Shown here piece by piece: positions 1 through 11,640 of a stretch of DNA of 64,000 bases. Source of the DNA: Embiotoca jacksoni (Eukaryota; Chordata; Actinopteri; Embiotocidae). The notes under the pieces are model-generated. The model was not told the origin of the DNA and did not search any database. It saw nothing but the letters and a program-made list of their open reading frames with translations. Numbering within the stretch: the stretch's first letter is position 1; every line of letters begins with the position of its first letter. The translations under genes and the position numbers were made by a program. Location: the NCBI GenBank assembly GCA_022577435.1, contig JAKOON010000007.1, forward strand, positions 20,435,866 to 20,499,865, in the 5' to 3' direction.

Positions 1-41
<41 letters not shown>
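1..41. repeat. (GT)n microsatellite, cut by window edge
   Basis: An uninterrupted GT dinucleotide run of about 20 units starts at the first base, so its real length is unknown. It is followed by purine-rich sequence. Confidence 0.98.
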
Positions 42-45
<4 letters not shown>

Positions 46-1256
46 AGAAAGAGAGACAGAGTAGGAGAGTCTTCGAGCTGCATAGACGCAGAATCATGCA
101 AAATTCATCGGCTGGGTAAAATCTGACACTACCATCGAGGGACAGGAGGTGAGGAAGGATGAGAGGGCTGTGGAGTAGGATGGGAGGGAGATGAAGAGGG
201 ATGGATGGATGGAGGATAATGCGGGTGGAAAAGCAGGGGATGAGGAGGAAGAGCAGGAGGTGGGGGGGGGGGGGCAGAACAGATAGCATGCAAAGAAATG
301 AGAGAGCAGAAAAGTTGGTCTGTTGGAGTGATGGAGGCTGATGAAAGGTCTGGAAAAAAAAAAAAAAAAACTGCTGCTGTGGGATGTTACAGTGTTTAAT
401 AGTAATGATCACGGCCAAAGTTCACATATAACAATAATTACTACCAGTTAACTGTACTATAAGTCCTCCAATGTAGTTAACTGTGGTTAAGCTTCCTAGA
501 ACTGAATGAATATCCCTGCTTTAAATTGGCTTTTGAAAGATTACTATTAATAATCTTCTGCTACAGTGCAGGGTGAAAAGTTGCCGGTAAACGTTTGCTG
601 TAAAATCTCTTACGTAGCGAACTGATAGAAAAAGCTTGACTTCTCAGTAACTAAAGTCAGCTCGATGATGTTTTGATCCTTGTAAAATCATCGGGTCAAA
701 CTGAAACATTCATCCATTTCATTACATTTCTGCTTTCGGTCAATGTGATTTAAAAACTCTTGCTGTTCATTTTCAGGAGTCATGGACCCACTTTGTTCAT
801 TTTAATTTGCTTTGCTAAGTTCTGTTGAAAGAATCGTTATAACTGAGTGTGCGTCACTGTTCAGGCGCACTTCATTGCATACATTAACAGGTGAAAACAG
901 CATCGTAATAGGGTACTTAATAGACAGTATGTGCTTTTGGATGTTCATTTTCAAAATGCCAATTACTGTATGTCTGTTTATGTTAGTGATACCTTCAAAA
1001 TTGAAGTCATAAAAATACCTTTTGTAACTTAGTATGTATGTCGTAACTCTTTTTTTTCACATGCCTGTAATGGCTTGGGTTTTTTGTGTGTTTGTTGGTG
1101 AATGCAGTGAATATGTGTAAACCCAACAGGTTAACGATTGGAAACATTTATTTTAGTATTAACTGATCCTAGTACAATTTAATGATGAGAACAAGTCCAC
1201 AAGTCTATAAGTGCATATTCAATCCTATTAATGAGCAGCTTATTCATATTGTTTTC
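42..1256. other. non-coding stretch, low-complexity purine tract then AT-rich sequence
   Basis: Bases 120-350 are strongly purine-rich, with short GGAT repeats near 200, a 13-base G run at 262-274 and a 17-base A run at 354-370. The rest is AT-rich with no frame longer than 66 codons and nothing I recognise. Confidence 0.7.
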
Positions 1257-1905
1257 ATACCACTCGAGGACAGTCAGAGACTTTGACCCTGAAGTCACTC
1301 CAGCTTTGGTTCATTGTGTTGCTGAAAGGTGAATCGTTGTTCTCTTCTCAGGTTGCACAGCTTTTCGTTTTGGAAGCATTTGATTTCGGACATGTCTCCC
1401 TGCCCCTGCTGCTGAGAAGCTGCTCATCAGACCAGAGAATCGTTTTCTTCATGCTACCAGAGTCCCTTAAATGCTGTTTGGCAAATCACAGCCGACTGTC
1501 GTATGTGTTCCACTCGAGCGCGGCTTCTGTCGCTCTGCTCTACCATAAAGGCCTGGATGATGGAGTGAGATCTTCAGACTTCAGGACTTGTTTTTTGTCC
1601 TGACATGCAAAGTGAGTTGTGGGATCTTATATACACCTACACAGGTGTGTGCCTTTCCAAAGTATTCAGTTTACCACATGTGGACTCCACTCAACGATTA
1701 TAAAACAAACAGGAAGCACCTGATCACAATTTTAGGAGTTTTGAATTTTATACTTCAATTTTGGATCTAAAAACATGTGCTCACTTTGTCATTATGGGAT
1801 ACTGTGTGTAGATTGTTTTGGGGAAAAAAAAAAAATGCTATTTTATAAATGTAAAATTTAAATTTACAACATCCATCGCGGAAATAAACGGATTATATAC
1901 TGTAA
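1257..1905 (-). mobile_element. Sleeping-Beauty-like Tc1/mariner relic, internally deleted
   Basis: Read on the minus strand, 1905 to about 1620 resembles the 5' untranslated end of the common fish/salmonid Tc1-like element, including the segment that on the plus strand reads 'ggtgtgtgcctttccaaa' followed by a decayed 'ccacatgtggactccactc'. From 1560 down to 1257 it resembles the transposase coding part, with plus-strand landmarks 'catcagaccagagaatcg', 'tggcaaatcac' and 'taccataaaggcctggatga'. The N-terminal helix-turn-helix region between these blocks is missing, and the frame is broken. The family cuts and pastes at TA dinucleotides through a DDE transposase; this copy cannot encode one. 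I could not see clean inverted ends, so the borders are approximate. Confidence 0.82.
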
Positions 1906-3344
1906 AGCATAAAAACCTTATTATGGAACTAGACAGATACATTACTGCTGATGAGTTTTCATGTGATTTTACAGTCATCTGAAATCAGTAGCCAATCAGT
2001 AGCACTATGTACAAATATTACACACATTTTCTTCATGAAGTGCCTCTGGTTTATTTTGTCTGAATGGAGAATGAAGTTTTTTTTTTTCTTTCTTCCATTG
2101 AGCAGAGACTCCAGTGGACTACATGTAGCAAATTCAGAGTAGCTGTACATTGATGTAGTTAAAAAGAAATGTGTGTTTCTCCATAGAAAATGGGATTTGG
2201 AATATAAATGAAGTTACTGTTGCTCTCAGATCAAGTCATTCTACTCTGAGTATAATGAGGACAAAAAGCCTCTAGCTTGTCTACTCACTGTGGAGTTAAG
2301 AGAGGGAAATCACTGCACTTAAGAGGTCTCTGTGTGGTGTAAAAGGTTGGTTTCGACTTCACATCCATCCATGTCAATTTAAACCGTTATTTCTCTGCTG
2401 CACAGGACATGTGATCCCCTGTTTGCCCGTCATCAAGACTTTATATCACAGCATCCACACAGATTATCTGATTCGATTATTAAACACCATGCATAATACA
2501 TTTACATATTATAAAGACATAAAATTATTATTTTTTTCTGGACTCCCCAATGCCTTAATACATGGACTACATTAAGACACATTTTCTAATTAATGATTTA
2601 ATTATCCATTGATCTCATGAGTTAAACTGGCTATGTTTAAAGTGATTATGGATATTAGACAGCTTTTATGTCACTTGGTGAGAAACACTCAGAGCTGTGA
2701 AGATGCAATTCAGAATTCTTCAGCTTAAATGAAGAAGAAAAAGGGCAGTTCATGAAAAATATGAACAAAATAAATCAATTACTTTGGCCTTTTATCTGAA
2801 GCACACAAGTGAATATGCAATAAAAAGTGTCGTCTAACGAAGTTTGCAGTACAATTATTTTTGCCATCTTCAAAAAGTATAAGTAGCTTATGTTTTCATC
2901 TCACTGCTGTTTTTATATATTATCTTTATACATTGATGTTTGTGTTCTTTCCTCAATGGTTTAACAGCTAATTGTTAAACACCCATTTTATCAACAAATA
3001 AATATAGCACATGATAAAAGTGCACAGTGTGGAAGGACAGGCCATGAAGAGAGGTACCAATATGCTCTGAGTTGTTCTGCTATGACTGCTTTTCATGGAG
3101 CTGCAGCACCAGTCGGGGTCCTGCAGCTCTATGGCCGTGTCACGTGGTTATATTAGAAGTACATCAAACCTATACAAATGCTACTGTGCTATAATTCTCT
3201 GTACAGTATCTTTAATGTGAAATTCAGTAATGCAAATGCTTTCACGTCAACAGTATTCACAGAAACAGCAAGTCCTGTCTGGTCATCGAGTGACTTCAAG
3301 GTTGCACTGTTCTAATTCTCAAAATTTTGGAATCAGCTAGCCTG
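1906..3344. other. AT-rich non-coding sequence
   Basis: Open frames here do not exceed 63 codons. No transposon landmark, RNA gene or tandem array is visible. Confidence 0.6.
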
Positions 3345-3565
3345 GCTGCACCGATGGTCGCTCACAGCTTCAGTTTCCTTCGCTGTGATAACTGTCTGGT
3401 ATCTCGGCTTGTATTAACATTTGCACAACCACTTTGAAGGGCGGCCCAATCAGGGACCGGTGTCGGTGGTTGACCGTGTTTGCCCAGCCCATCCTTCACT
3501 GTGATTGGACGGCTGGTGACAGTGACGAGTGCAACTCTGTGAATTCTCGGTGACCAGAAAAAAAC
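3345..3565 (-). repeat. unclassified dispersed repeat, copy A
   Basis: The reverse complement aligns over about 210 bases with 39,550-39,770. Shared blocks include 'actgtcaccag', 'tccaatcacagtga' (copy B 'tccaatcagagtga'), 'aaccaccgacac' and 'ctgattgg', followed by a block containing 'tcacagc' and 'gcgagc'/'gtgagc'. Identity by eye is roughly two thirds. Each copy keeps a pair of CCAAT motifs in opposite orientation about 55 bases apart. There is no obvious coding frame, and I do not recognise the family. Confidence 0.7.
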
Positions 3566-4325
3566 CCTGAACGTTCAGCACTCAGGGCAGAATAAACACT
3601 CAGCACTTCATCACACTGCTGGTGTGCAGAAAAATTCTGCAGAAAATGTTTACAAGGACAAATTGTATTGAAAATTTCTTGATAATATTGATTCAGGCAA
3701 TTTCCTTTCCCTTCTTAAATCTTTTTTTCTGAATACCACTTTTACCTACAACTATGAATATCAGCCTCAGAAAGTAATTTTTTCTAAAAGCGGAGGACGA
3801 CTTTCTTACTTAACTTTTTTTGTAATTCGTTGTTGCATTCCCATTACATGACATTGGACCTACGCACTGATATGTATGCTGAGCACTCAGGCTGCATAAT
3901 GATTTCACTCGATATCCGGGGACACGGCATGAATTTTTCATCAACTTCTTGGAAAAAAAAAGATTATCAAACATGAGGCAGAGTTAGAGGAAATGGCTAT
4001 ATAAGTAATTGGTTTGGGGTAAAAAAGAGGAGGATTTAACGTGTTTTGATAAGTTTTCCACATTCATTCTCAACAAATTTCAAAGTGCTATTGTGCTTGC
4101 TGGGGTTTTTCAAGAGAACGTTTCCTTATTTAGCGCTCAAATATTTAGTCTGGTATCTACAGCAATGACAATGCTGACAACACAAGGTTTATATAATTGA
4201 CATACATGCTTTATGATCTGTTAAATCAAGTTGGTGACTTGGTCAGATGTTGATAAGAGCACTTAACAGGGAACTCATCATCCTTGAAAGCTACAACAAA
4301 CGGGGTCCATGCTACTTGTGATATA
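3566..4325. other. AT-rich non-coding sequence
   Basis: Nothing recognisable. The last two bases, TA at 4324-4325, are the left target-site copy of the Tc1 element that follows. Confidence 0.6.
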
Positions 4326-4852
4326 CAGTGGTGTGAAAAAGTGTTTGTCCCCTTCCTGATTTCTTATTCTTTTGCATGTTTGTCACACTTAAATGTTTCA
4401 GATCATCAAACAAATTTAAATATTAGTCAAAGATAACACAAGTAAACACAAAATGCAGTTTTTAAATGAAGGTTTTTATTATTACGGGAGAAAAACAATC
4501 CAAACCCACATGGCCCTGTGTGAAAAAGTGTTTGCCCCCTAAACCTAATAACTGGTTGGGCCACCCTTAGCAGCAACAACTGCAATCAAGCGTTTGTGAT
4601 AACTTGCAATGAGTCTTTTACAGCTGTGGAGGAATTTTGGCCGACTCATCTTTGCAGAGTTGTTGTAATTCAGCCACATTGGAGGGTTTTCCAGCACCAA
4701 CCGCCTCTTTAAGGTCATGCCACAGCATCTCAATAGGATTCAGGTCAGGACTTTGACTAGGCCACTCCAAAGTCTTCATTTTGTTTTAAGTGTGACAGAC
4801 ATGCAAAAAAATTGGAAATCAGGAAGGGGACAAAGACTTTTTCACACCACTG
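4326..4852 (-). mobile_element. short Tc1-like element with intact terminal inverted repeats
   Basis: The element is bounded by TA dinucleotides (4324-4325 and 4853-4854), the Tc1/mariner target-site duplication. Both ends start CAGTGGTGTGAAAAAGT; the outer 38 bases match at all but one position, and a weaker match continues to about 70 bases with 'tttgcatgt' and 'tgtcacacttaaa' on both arms. An internal copy of the end core ('gtgtgaaaaagtgtttg') lies near 4520. On the minus strand 4733-4545 encodes a 62-residue fragment ending AVVAAKGGPTSY, the usual C-terminal signature of Tc1 transposases (compare VIAAKGGSTKY). At 527 bp it lacks most of the transposase and can only have moved using a related enzyme. 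The clean ends suggest it is younger than the other Tc1 relics here. Confidence 0.93.
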
Positions 4853-4854
4853 TA

Positions 4855-6718
4855 TACTGTATTATAGGCTGCCTGACACAGTAAACAATGTTCAGAGCTG
4901 GAAGAGCAAGGAACATAATTCCATGTGTTTCATGTCCCACGCAGCTCATTACAGCCAGCCTGTAGTGCAATATGATGTTGAGAATTCCTTCGTGGCACAC
5001 ATTACACTCTTTAGTATGAAGAGAACGACGCCTGAATGTGACCTCTCTGACTTCTTTGATGAGGTAGTTTGTTTCCATCTCAAAATGGGCCTACATGGAA
5101 ACCTCCAGCACGTTAATGATGCACCAGATGCAAGTACTGGAACCGTAATCAGGTCTCTGGATCTGAACCATCTTTACAATGAGCTCATAATGACAACATG
5201 AATGTGCTTCTTGAAGCATCAGCAGAAATTAAATGACACTGTCAACTATCAGTGGATCAGAAACATTTCTAGCACCTTGATAAGATCGCTAACGACAGTT
5301 TTTTTCTGTTCACTGACTAAAAACCGCGTAACTTTTTCTTTTAATCCCCAAATCCAAAATGTTGGCATGTCGTTAGGGAAAGAGGGATGCCATTTTTTTT
5401 TCTCCCAGAGTTCTTCTCAAAGTAGTTTCATATTCATGTTTATACAACAAGTAGTTCTGACCCAGAGATCTGATTGGTCAACTGAACATTTGGAACAGAT
5501 CATCATAACATCATACCCTGCTCATCATGAGAAATATCACTCCACCTCCTCAATGGCAATATCTAATTGAAATTGAATTGCATATAATATGAAATATAAG
5601 GTTGTTTTTACTTGTTATAGGTCTATTAATTGTGACCCATTTGGTGAAATTGGGTCTCTTTTGGTCCTTTTTTTGCCGCTCCAAGCAATCGTACCAAAAT
5701 ACCACGGATAGTCGCACACTTAAAATCCTAGCACCGTCTAGCTTGACCGGTTTGGTTTTAACACGACACGTGATAAAATGTGCATATTCATAGATCCATG
5801 CGTACTGAATGAAGACAAATTAATTAGTAATCTAAGCCACTCTAAGGCATTAGGGGATTTTTTTTCTCATTTAAAAAACAATAATTTCTAAATTAATCAA
5901 ATATAATGGTCATTTGAATTTAAAGATGAGTTTTTAATGGCTGAAATCAATATCAGGAGAGAAATTTCAGCCTGTACAGCTGAGAGTGTTGAGTGTTTAT
6001 TATTAGAGTCCAGATTTATCTCATGGCTGTAACACTCAAGCGTTAAACTCATTCTGTTGAATTCAATCTGGATGATGCTCTGTGTGGTAACAACACTGAG
6101 GGAGAGTCTGCAAAAGAAATACAATTTAAATGGAGGATAAATGTTGAAGAGAGACTGAATGATCTCCAACCTCCAAAATGTTTTAGTACACTGAGTCTTA
6201 AAGGACGGACACAAGTGAAAGTAACGCCAAGAGTTCAATCCAAGTTCAACATCCTCTCTTCTTTATTTTGTGCTCCACCGCCTCCAAAGTCTTCTGCTGT
6301 AGTCTTATACTCTTACAGCTTTGGTATGCATCGCTGCCCTTGTGCCTGCTGTTCATAATGTTACACACATATTCACATGAACAGACCCACATATGAAGCA
6401 TGAACACTGACCCCAAGGACTCCATCTACTATTTATGGAAATCAGACTGGAAAAATGCTCCTTTCAGAGACTCTCCTGCATAACTTACGATACAATTATG
6501 AACGTATTCAAATCTGTGGCTTTTAGGAAGATATCCAACCACCTGTTTATGAAATGATCAAAGATAGAAATGTAGCAGGTAGACCCACACAAATGTAACA
6601 AATGTTACTCCCCAAATGCTACTGCTTTTTTATTATTATTATTTTAAAGCTCAGAGAAATGGGACAATTAATCACAAAATTGTTTTTCATGAAGTAATCA
6701 TTGTAATAGTCAAATCTG
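4855..6718. other. non-coding stretch with one long open frame
   Basis: A frame from 4812 (inside the preceding Tc1 end) runs 129 codons to a TGA at 5199-5201 and is followed directly, in the same frame, by an ATG and 122 more codons to 5570. The translation shows no domain or signal peptide I recognise and begins in transposon sequence, so I do not call a gene. The remaining sequence to 6718 is AT-rich and featureless. Confidence 0.5.
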
Positions 6719-6754
6719 TGGTGTGTGTGTGTTTGTGTGTGTGCGTGCGTGTGT
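6719..6754. repeat. imperfect (GT)n microsatellite
   Basis: About 18 GT units with interruptions (GTTTGT, GCGTGCGT). Confidence 0.9.
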
Positions 6755-7689
6755 GATCATCTGTTTAAAATATATTGGCAGAATAAAGAACAACTGTGAA
6801 TATTAATCACTAGCAAACACTCACTGCTGATCCAATGACAAATGAGGCAAAAAAAAAAAACAGTTCATGAATTGATGTCACTTTCCACTATTTTCCTATA
6901 AAGACCAACAAAAATTTTTATTCCCAAATGAATCTTCATTCACCAGTCATCTCCCGAGTAGGCAAGAAATGCGTGACTCCCTTCATCTGCACAGAGCAGA
7001 CAGAATAACCACTCCTCCTGTTGCTTTATTGAGCAAGTGTCCATCTTTGTACTGTCTGTGAAATTAAAGTGAAAAGAAGCTGGAGAAGTTCAAGATCAGT
7101 ACAAGTATGAGGCCATGCTGCCTGTCAGTAATGTTCTGTATCAGGCCGTGATCCACCTCCCCGTTCTCCTATCTGGTGTACACCCTTGTCTCTCTTTTTT
7201 TCCTCTCTTAATTTATTAACTCCACTTTCAGTTTTTGGTTTGTTTCTTCTTCCTCCCTGTGTTTGTACACACAAACATGAAGATTAAAACCTCTTCATGT
7301 TTTGCGTTTTAACCTCACAAACAATACAAATTAACAAATGATGTGGGTTTTTTTGTTTTTTTGGTTTTTTTTTTTAAATGAATGATTTGCTGATTGACAA
7401 ACACATTCAAATTTGTTGTGTCAAATTGGGGTCACAAATTCCCAGGTACCTTTTTCTGCCAGTCTGACCCTGGCTGTAAACAGCTGTCCTTTCCATTCAC
7501 AAGGACAAATGAGCAACAGCATGGTTCTCATAAGAGGCGTGGAGCCTATTGGTCCTGGTACGATGAGTGCAAATTTGAGATACGACTGTTAACCCTTTCC
7601 AAATTGGTGGTCTCTGTATTTTAATAACAGATACCTAGTTGTGGTAAAAAGTGCCAGCCACTTTTCAAAGGTTGGTGACCTTGGCACAT
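6755..7689. other. AT-rich non-coding sequence
   Basis: The stretch contains an interrupted T-rich tract at about 7346-7376. No open frame exceeds 76 codons, and I see no recognisable element. Confidence 0.6.
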
Positions 7690-9187
7690 TTGATTAGATT
7701 AGATTAGACTTTATTAATCCCACAGTGAGGAAATGTAGTCGTCGCAGCAGCATGTACACAGTATGAACAAATGTAAAAATACGTATGAAATAAGATAGAT
7801 ACAAAATAATTATTTAACAAAAAAATAAGAGCAATAAAATAATAAATATGCACACAGAGACTATATACACAAAAACAAATACAATAAAATAAAGTAATAA
7901 TAAATACAGCTTGGACATTGAATGGAAAGTGACAGGTGCTGTGGAATGAAATTACCAGTGCAACATTATTTTATTGTGGTATTGAAAAGTCTGACAGCCG
8001 TCGGGACAAACGAGCTGCAGTAGCTCCTTCCTGCTCTGAGGGTGCAGCAGTCTGAAGGAGCTGCTTAAAGCTCCTACAGTCTCATGGAGGAGGTGAGAGA
8101 TGTTGTCCATGATCCATGTCAGCTTGGCTAACATCCTCCTCTCACCCACCTCCTCTATGGAGTCCAGAGGACTGTCCAGGACAGAGCTGCCTTTTGACCA
8201 GCTTGTTTATTCTCCTCCTATCCATCTCTGTTCCTGCACAGCTCCAGCAGACCGCTGCATAGAAGATGGCCGAAGGCAACACAGAGTCTCAGCAGAGTCC
8301 TGCAGACTCCGAAGGACCTCAGTCTTCTCAGCTGATGGACTCGACTCTGGCCCTTCTTGAAGAGGACATCCGTGTTGTCCGAACGGTCCTGTTTATTGTT
8401 GAGGTGAACAACCAGGAATTTATGAGTGTCCACAATGTCAGTGTCCAATCCCTGGATGTTCACCAGTGTAGTTGGTGTTGCTTTCCTGCGTAAATCAATC
8501 ACCATCGACTTCATCTTGCTGCCGTTAATCCGGAGGTGATTGAGATCACACTAGTCGACAAAGTCAGCGATGACCTCCCTGTACTCCAGATCGTTCCCTT
8601 CTGATACAAAGTCAGCGATGACCTCCCTGTACTCCAGATCGTTCCCTTCTGATACAAAGTCAGCGATGACCTCCCTGTACTCCAGATCGTTCCCTTCTGA
8701 TACACGTCCAACGATGGCTGTTATGTCGATGTCATTAAATAACTTCTTGATGTGGTAGCAGTCAGTGTTGTACCTGAAGTGTGAGGTGTACAGGGAGAAC
8801 AGGAAGGGGGAGAGCACGGTGCCCTGTGTAGCCCCCGTGCTGCTGACCACCACATCAGACACACAGCTGTGAAGCCTCACATACTGCTGTCTGTTGGTGA
8901 GGTAGTTGATGGTCCATGCAGTCAGGCGGCCGTGCACTCCAGCTCCTACAGCTTCCTGCTTCCAGCAGTGATGGCTGTATGGTGTTGAACACGCTGGAGA
9001 AGTCAAAGAACATGACCCTCACCATGCTACCAGTGTTCTCCAGGTAAGAGAGGGATCTGTGCAGCAGGTAGATCGCTGCATCATCCACACCAACGCCTGC
9101 TCTGTAGGCGAACTGCAGGGGGTCCAGTGAAGCGCTCACCAGGGGTTTGAGGTAGGTGTGAACGATCCTCTTCATCTCCTTGATGAA
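7690..9187 (-). mobile_element. 5'-truncated Rex1/L2-type LINE, reverse transcriptase and 3' end
   Basis: Minus-strand frames carry consecutive pieces of a jockey-superfamily reverse transcriptase. 9175-8855 holds LDPLQFAYRAG, DDAAIYLLHRS and VRVMFFDFSSVFNTI (palm motif A). 9006-8551 holds WTINYLTNRQQYVRL and STGATQGTVLSPFLFSLYT (motif B region). The next part has IDITAIVGR where an active copy should have the catalytic FADD, so motif C is destroyed. 8514-8218 contains SMVIDLRRK, VHLNNK and KKGQSR; 8149-7952 contains GERRMLAKLTWIMDN near the C-terminus. Frames shift several times. The 3' end (7740-7690) reads GGGATTAATAAAGT followed by (CTAAT)n, related to four other tails in the window. The N-terminal endonuclease is absent, as usual for 5'-truncated LINEs. 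Whether the clade is Rex1 or L2 is uncertain. Confidence 0.9.
8560..8703 (-). repeat. 48-bp unit in three tandem copies inside the LINE reading frame
   Basis: Three identical 48-base units run end to end. On the minus strand each encodes the 16 residues VSEGNDLEYREVIADF, so the triplication preserves the frame. Relatives of this LINE carry the segment once, just after motif C of the reverse transcriptase. Identity between units points to a duplication more recent than the decay of the surrounding element. Confidence 0.97.
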
Positions 9188-11245
9188 GCAAAAGCTGTCT
9201 ATGACTACGATAAAAATGGATGCATTGTTGTAGAGTTTCCTTTCTGTTTGAGTTGCAGTTGAGAGTTTTTAGAACAGGTCCAACAACCAATAAGAAAACA
9301 GTCTTAGGATGCTCTTATTCACTTTCTTTCACTTTGGTAGTAAAGTAAAAATGTTAATTTTTGCTTTCACATGTCATCCAACCTGGAAGTGGGGACACAG
9401 GGACTTATTGTATTTTAAAGTTCTCTCGAGTATCCATGTAGAGCCCAAGGTTGTCCCGTTTAGGTGTGGAACAGTTGTGGAGCTGTTGCTGTCTGAAGGT
9501 TTTTCTTTCAGCTAACACTGGCTGCGATGCTACAGTGCAACTGAAATCACCTACGACAGCTTCCACAAGGTGATTATTTTATAGTCCTGAGCACTTAATC
9601 ATGTAGATTTAAACCTTTGGATAGCTCATGATATTCTCCTTATCTGTAGAAGTAAGAGGGTTCTGACTGTAAGTAGGAACCATTACTTGCACTTTTCTCT
9701 TGTTTTTTTTCGGTTTTACAAAGTATGAAAAAAGAGACAATCCCCTACAAATATCTCAAAACCAGAATGTTTTTCTAACTATAGCCCCCTGTACAATAAC
9801 TTCACAGGTTTACAGTTTCTGACATTGGCTTTTTAGTAAGAGGGTTTAGTGGTCAGTCAATTCAGCCTAATAGCAAGTGATCTCTGTACAGAGTGAACCA
9901 ACCTTTGAAAGTGATGGAGAGAAAATGATAGATCTCTCAGGGGTGCTTTGCTTTCAGCCTGATACAGCGCGTGAAGTTATGTTTTTTGAAGTTGGGTAAC
10001 TATAATTTACACCAAACACCCTGTCATTTTCAAATGAACTGCAATAACAGCCTTCTGTGGTCCTCTCTCCATCCCTCTGATGTTTGATACTGCACATCTC
10101 ATTATTTCCTCTTGGATTCATGAAAGTGGAGAAAATAAAAAGCATACAGATGCTTTATCTCCCATGCACCTCCCCCGACCTGACCTCGCCAGCAGGTGAG
10201 AAGACATAAAAAAAGGACCCGAGCAAACAGTTGGTCACAGCAAGAAACAGTGATGAAGCACTACATCTGCATGTTTTCCCTCTGGAAGGCCAGATGTTGT
10301 TTTTTCGTGTTTTTAGCAGAGTACTTGCTTTTTAAGTGCTTGCATAATTGGGAAATTTGCAGCCATGATTCATCAAAACAAAACATTATTGCATAATTGC
10401 ATTGTTTGTGTGTATGAGCTGGATGTGAAATGGTTCTCGGAATTTAAGGGATATAATTTAATGATGGAACTAATGGTAAAGTCATGTATTCAAAATACAG
10501 ACATTGTCTGGTTTCTTAGTTCAGCAAATAAAATGAAACTAAGAGGCATTTCACAGATTGAAATGAGGATGGTCAGAGTTGGGAACATCAGGGAAAAATC
10601 CCCAATTGTCTTTTAAAAAGCTAACCATAAAATGGAGTAATCAATATTGTTAGTATGGTGTGCTAATTTTCTGTAGCTCACATAAATGTACTTTTACACA
10701 ACAAGAGTGTATGCTTCACCTGGCAGTTCGCCCGAGCTGCTTGGGCAACACAAGAATAAGTGGTCCATGGAAAATACAGAGGAGACACCGTGGATGTCTC
10801 AAGAGCACTAGATAGTGACAGCGCTCAGCGTTGCTCCCAATCTCTCCCAATGGTCACACATAGTATTGCAGAAAAAAATAAAAAAAAACTCTTTTATAAC
10901 CCTGGACCTTCAATACAAGAGCAAGACTATTCAAACTGTTGACAGGATGCCTTCAACTATAAAATAAGGTTGCTACATTTGCTGTTATGAAAGTGTAAGA
11001 GCCATGGAGGTTTTATGTTCATTAATTTATTTGCAACATCATCGCAAGGTAAAGTCTGTGGAGTGAGCGGGAATTCATGGGTGAGTCCTGCAGGGGAAAC
11101 ACTAATGTGGACGTGCAATGGTCCACACAACACAGTCGCAAACACGGAAACCAGAAACTAATTTGGCTTGTTTGCCAGACGAGAAATATTAATTTCAAGC
11201 AGACAGTAACAGTCTTCGGCCAATCTCCAATTCTCCTTAATACAT
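9188..11245. other. AT-rich non-coding sequence
   Basis: No open frame exceeds 83 codons, and I see no transposon, RNA gene or tandem array. The right edge (11246-11258) is the target-site duplication of the SINE that follows. Confidence 0.6.
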
Positions 11246-11640
11246 CTGTCAGAAAGATCCATCCATCCATCCATTATCTATACCCGCTTTATCCTGAGCA
11301 GGGTCACGGAGAGCTGGAGCCTATCCCAGCTCACTTAGGGCAAAGGCAGGGTACAACTTGGACAGGTTGCCAGTCCATCACAGGGCCAACACATAGAGAC
11401 AGACGGAAACAAAGACCATTCACGCTCTCATTCACACCTAAGGGCAATTTGTAGAACCACTAATTAACTTGAGAGGCATGTCTTTGGATAGTGGGAGGAA
11501 GCCGGAGTACCCGAAGAGAAACCCACGCAGGCACACGGAGAACATGCAAACTCCACACAGAAAGGCCCAGGCCCGGATTCGAACTGCTGAGAGGCGAAAA
11601 TGCTAACCACTGCATCACTGTGCCGCCCTGTCAGAAAGAT
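11246..11640 (-). mobile_element. tRNA-derived SINE with 13-bp target-site duplications
   Basis: The element (11259-11627) is flanked by perfect copies of CTGTCAGAAAGAT at 11246-11258 and 11628-11640, direct proof of retroposition. On the minus strand it begins 'gcggcacagtgatgcagtgg', containing a pol III box A (TGATGCAGTGG, 11617-11607), then a box B (AGTTCGAATCC, 11585-11575). A body shared with many fish SINE copies follows ('gggaggaagccggagtacc' on plus), and it ends in a (GGAT)n tail. The tail region 'gataaagcggg...atggatggatgg' resembles the Rex3 3' end in this window. A second copy is at 57.3 kb and a scrap at 16.6 kb. About 370 bp and apparently full length. Confidence 0.9.
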
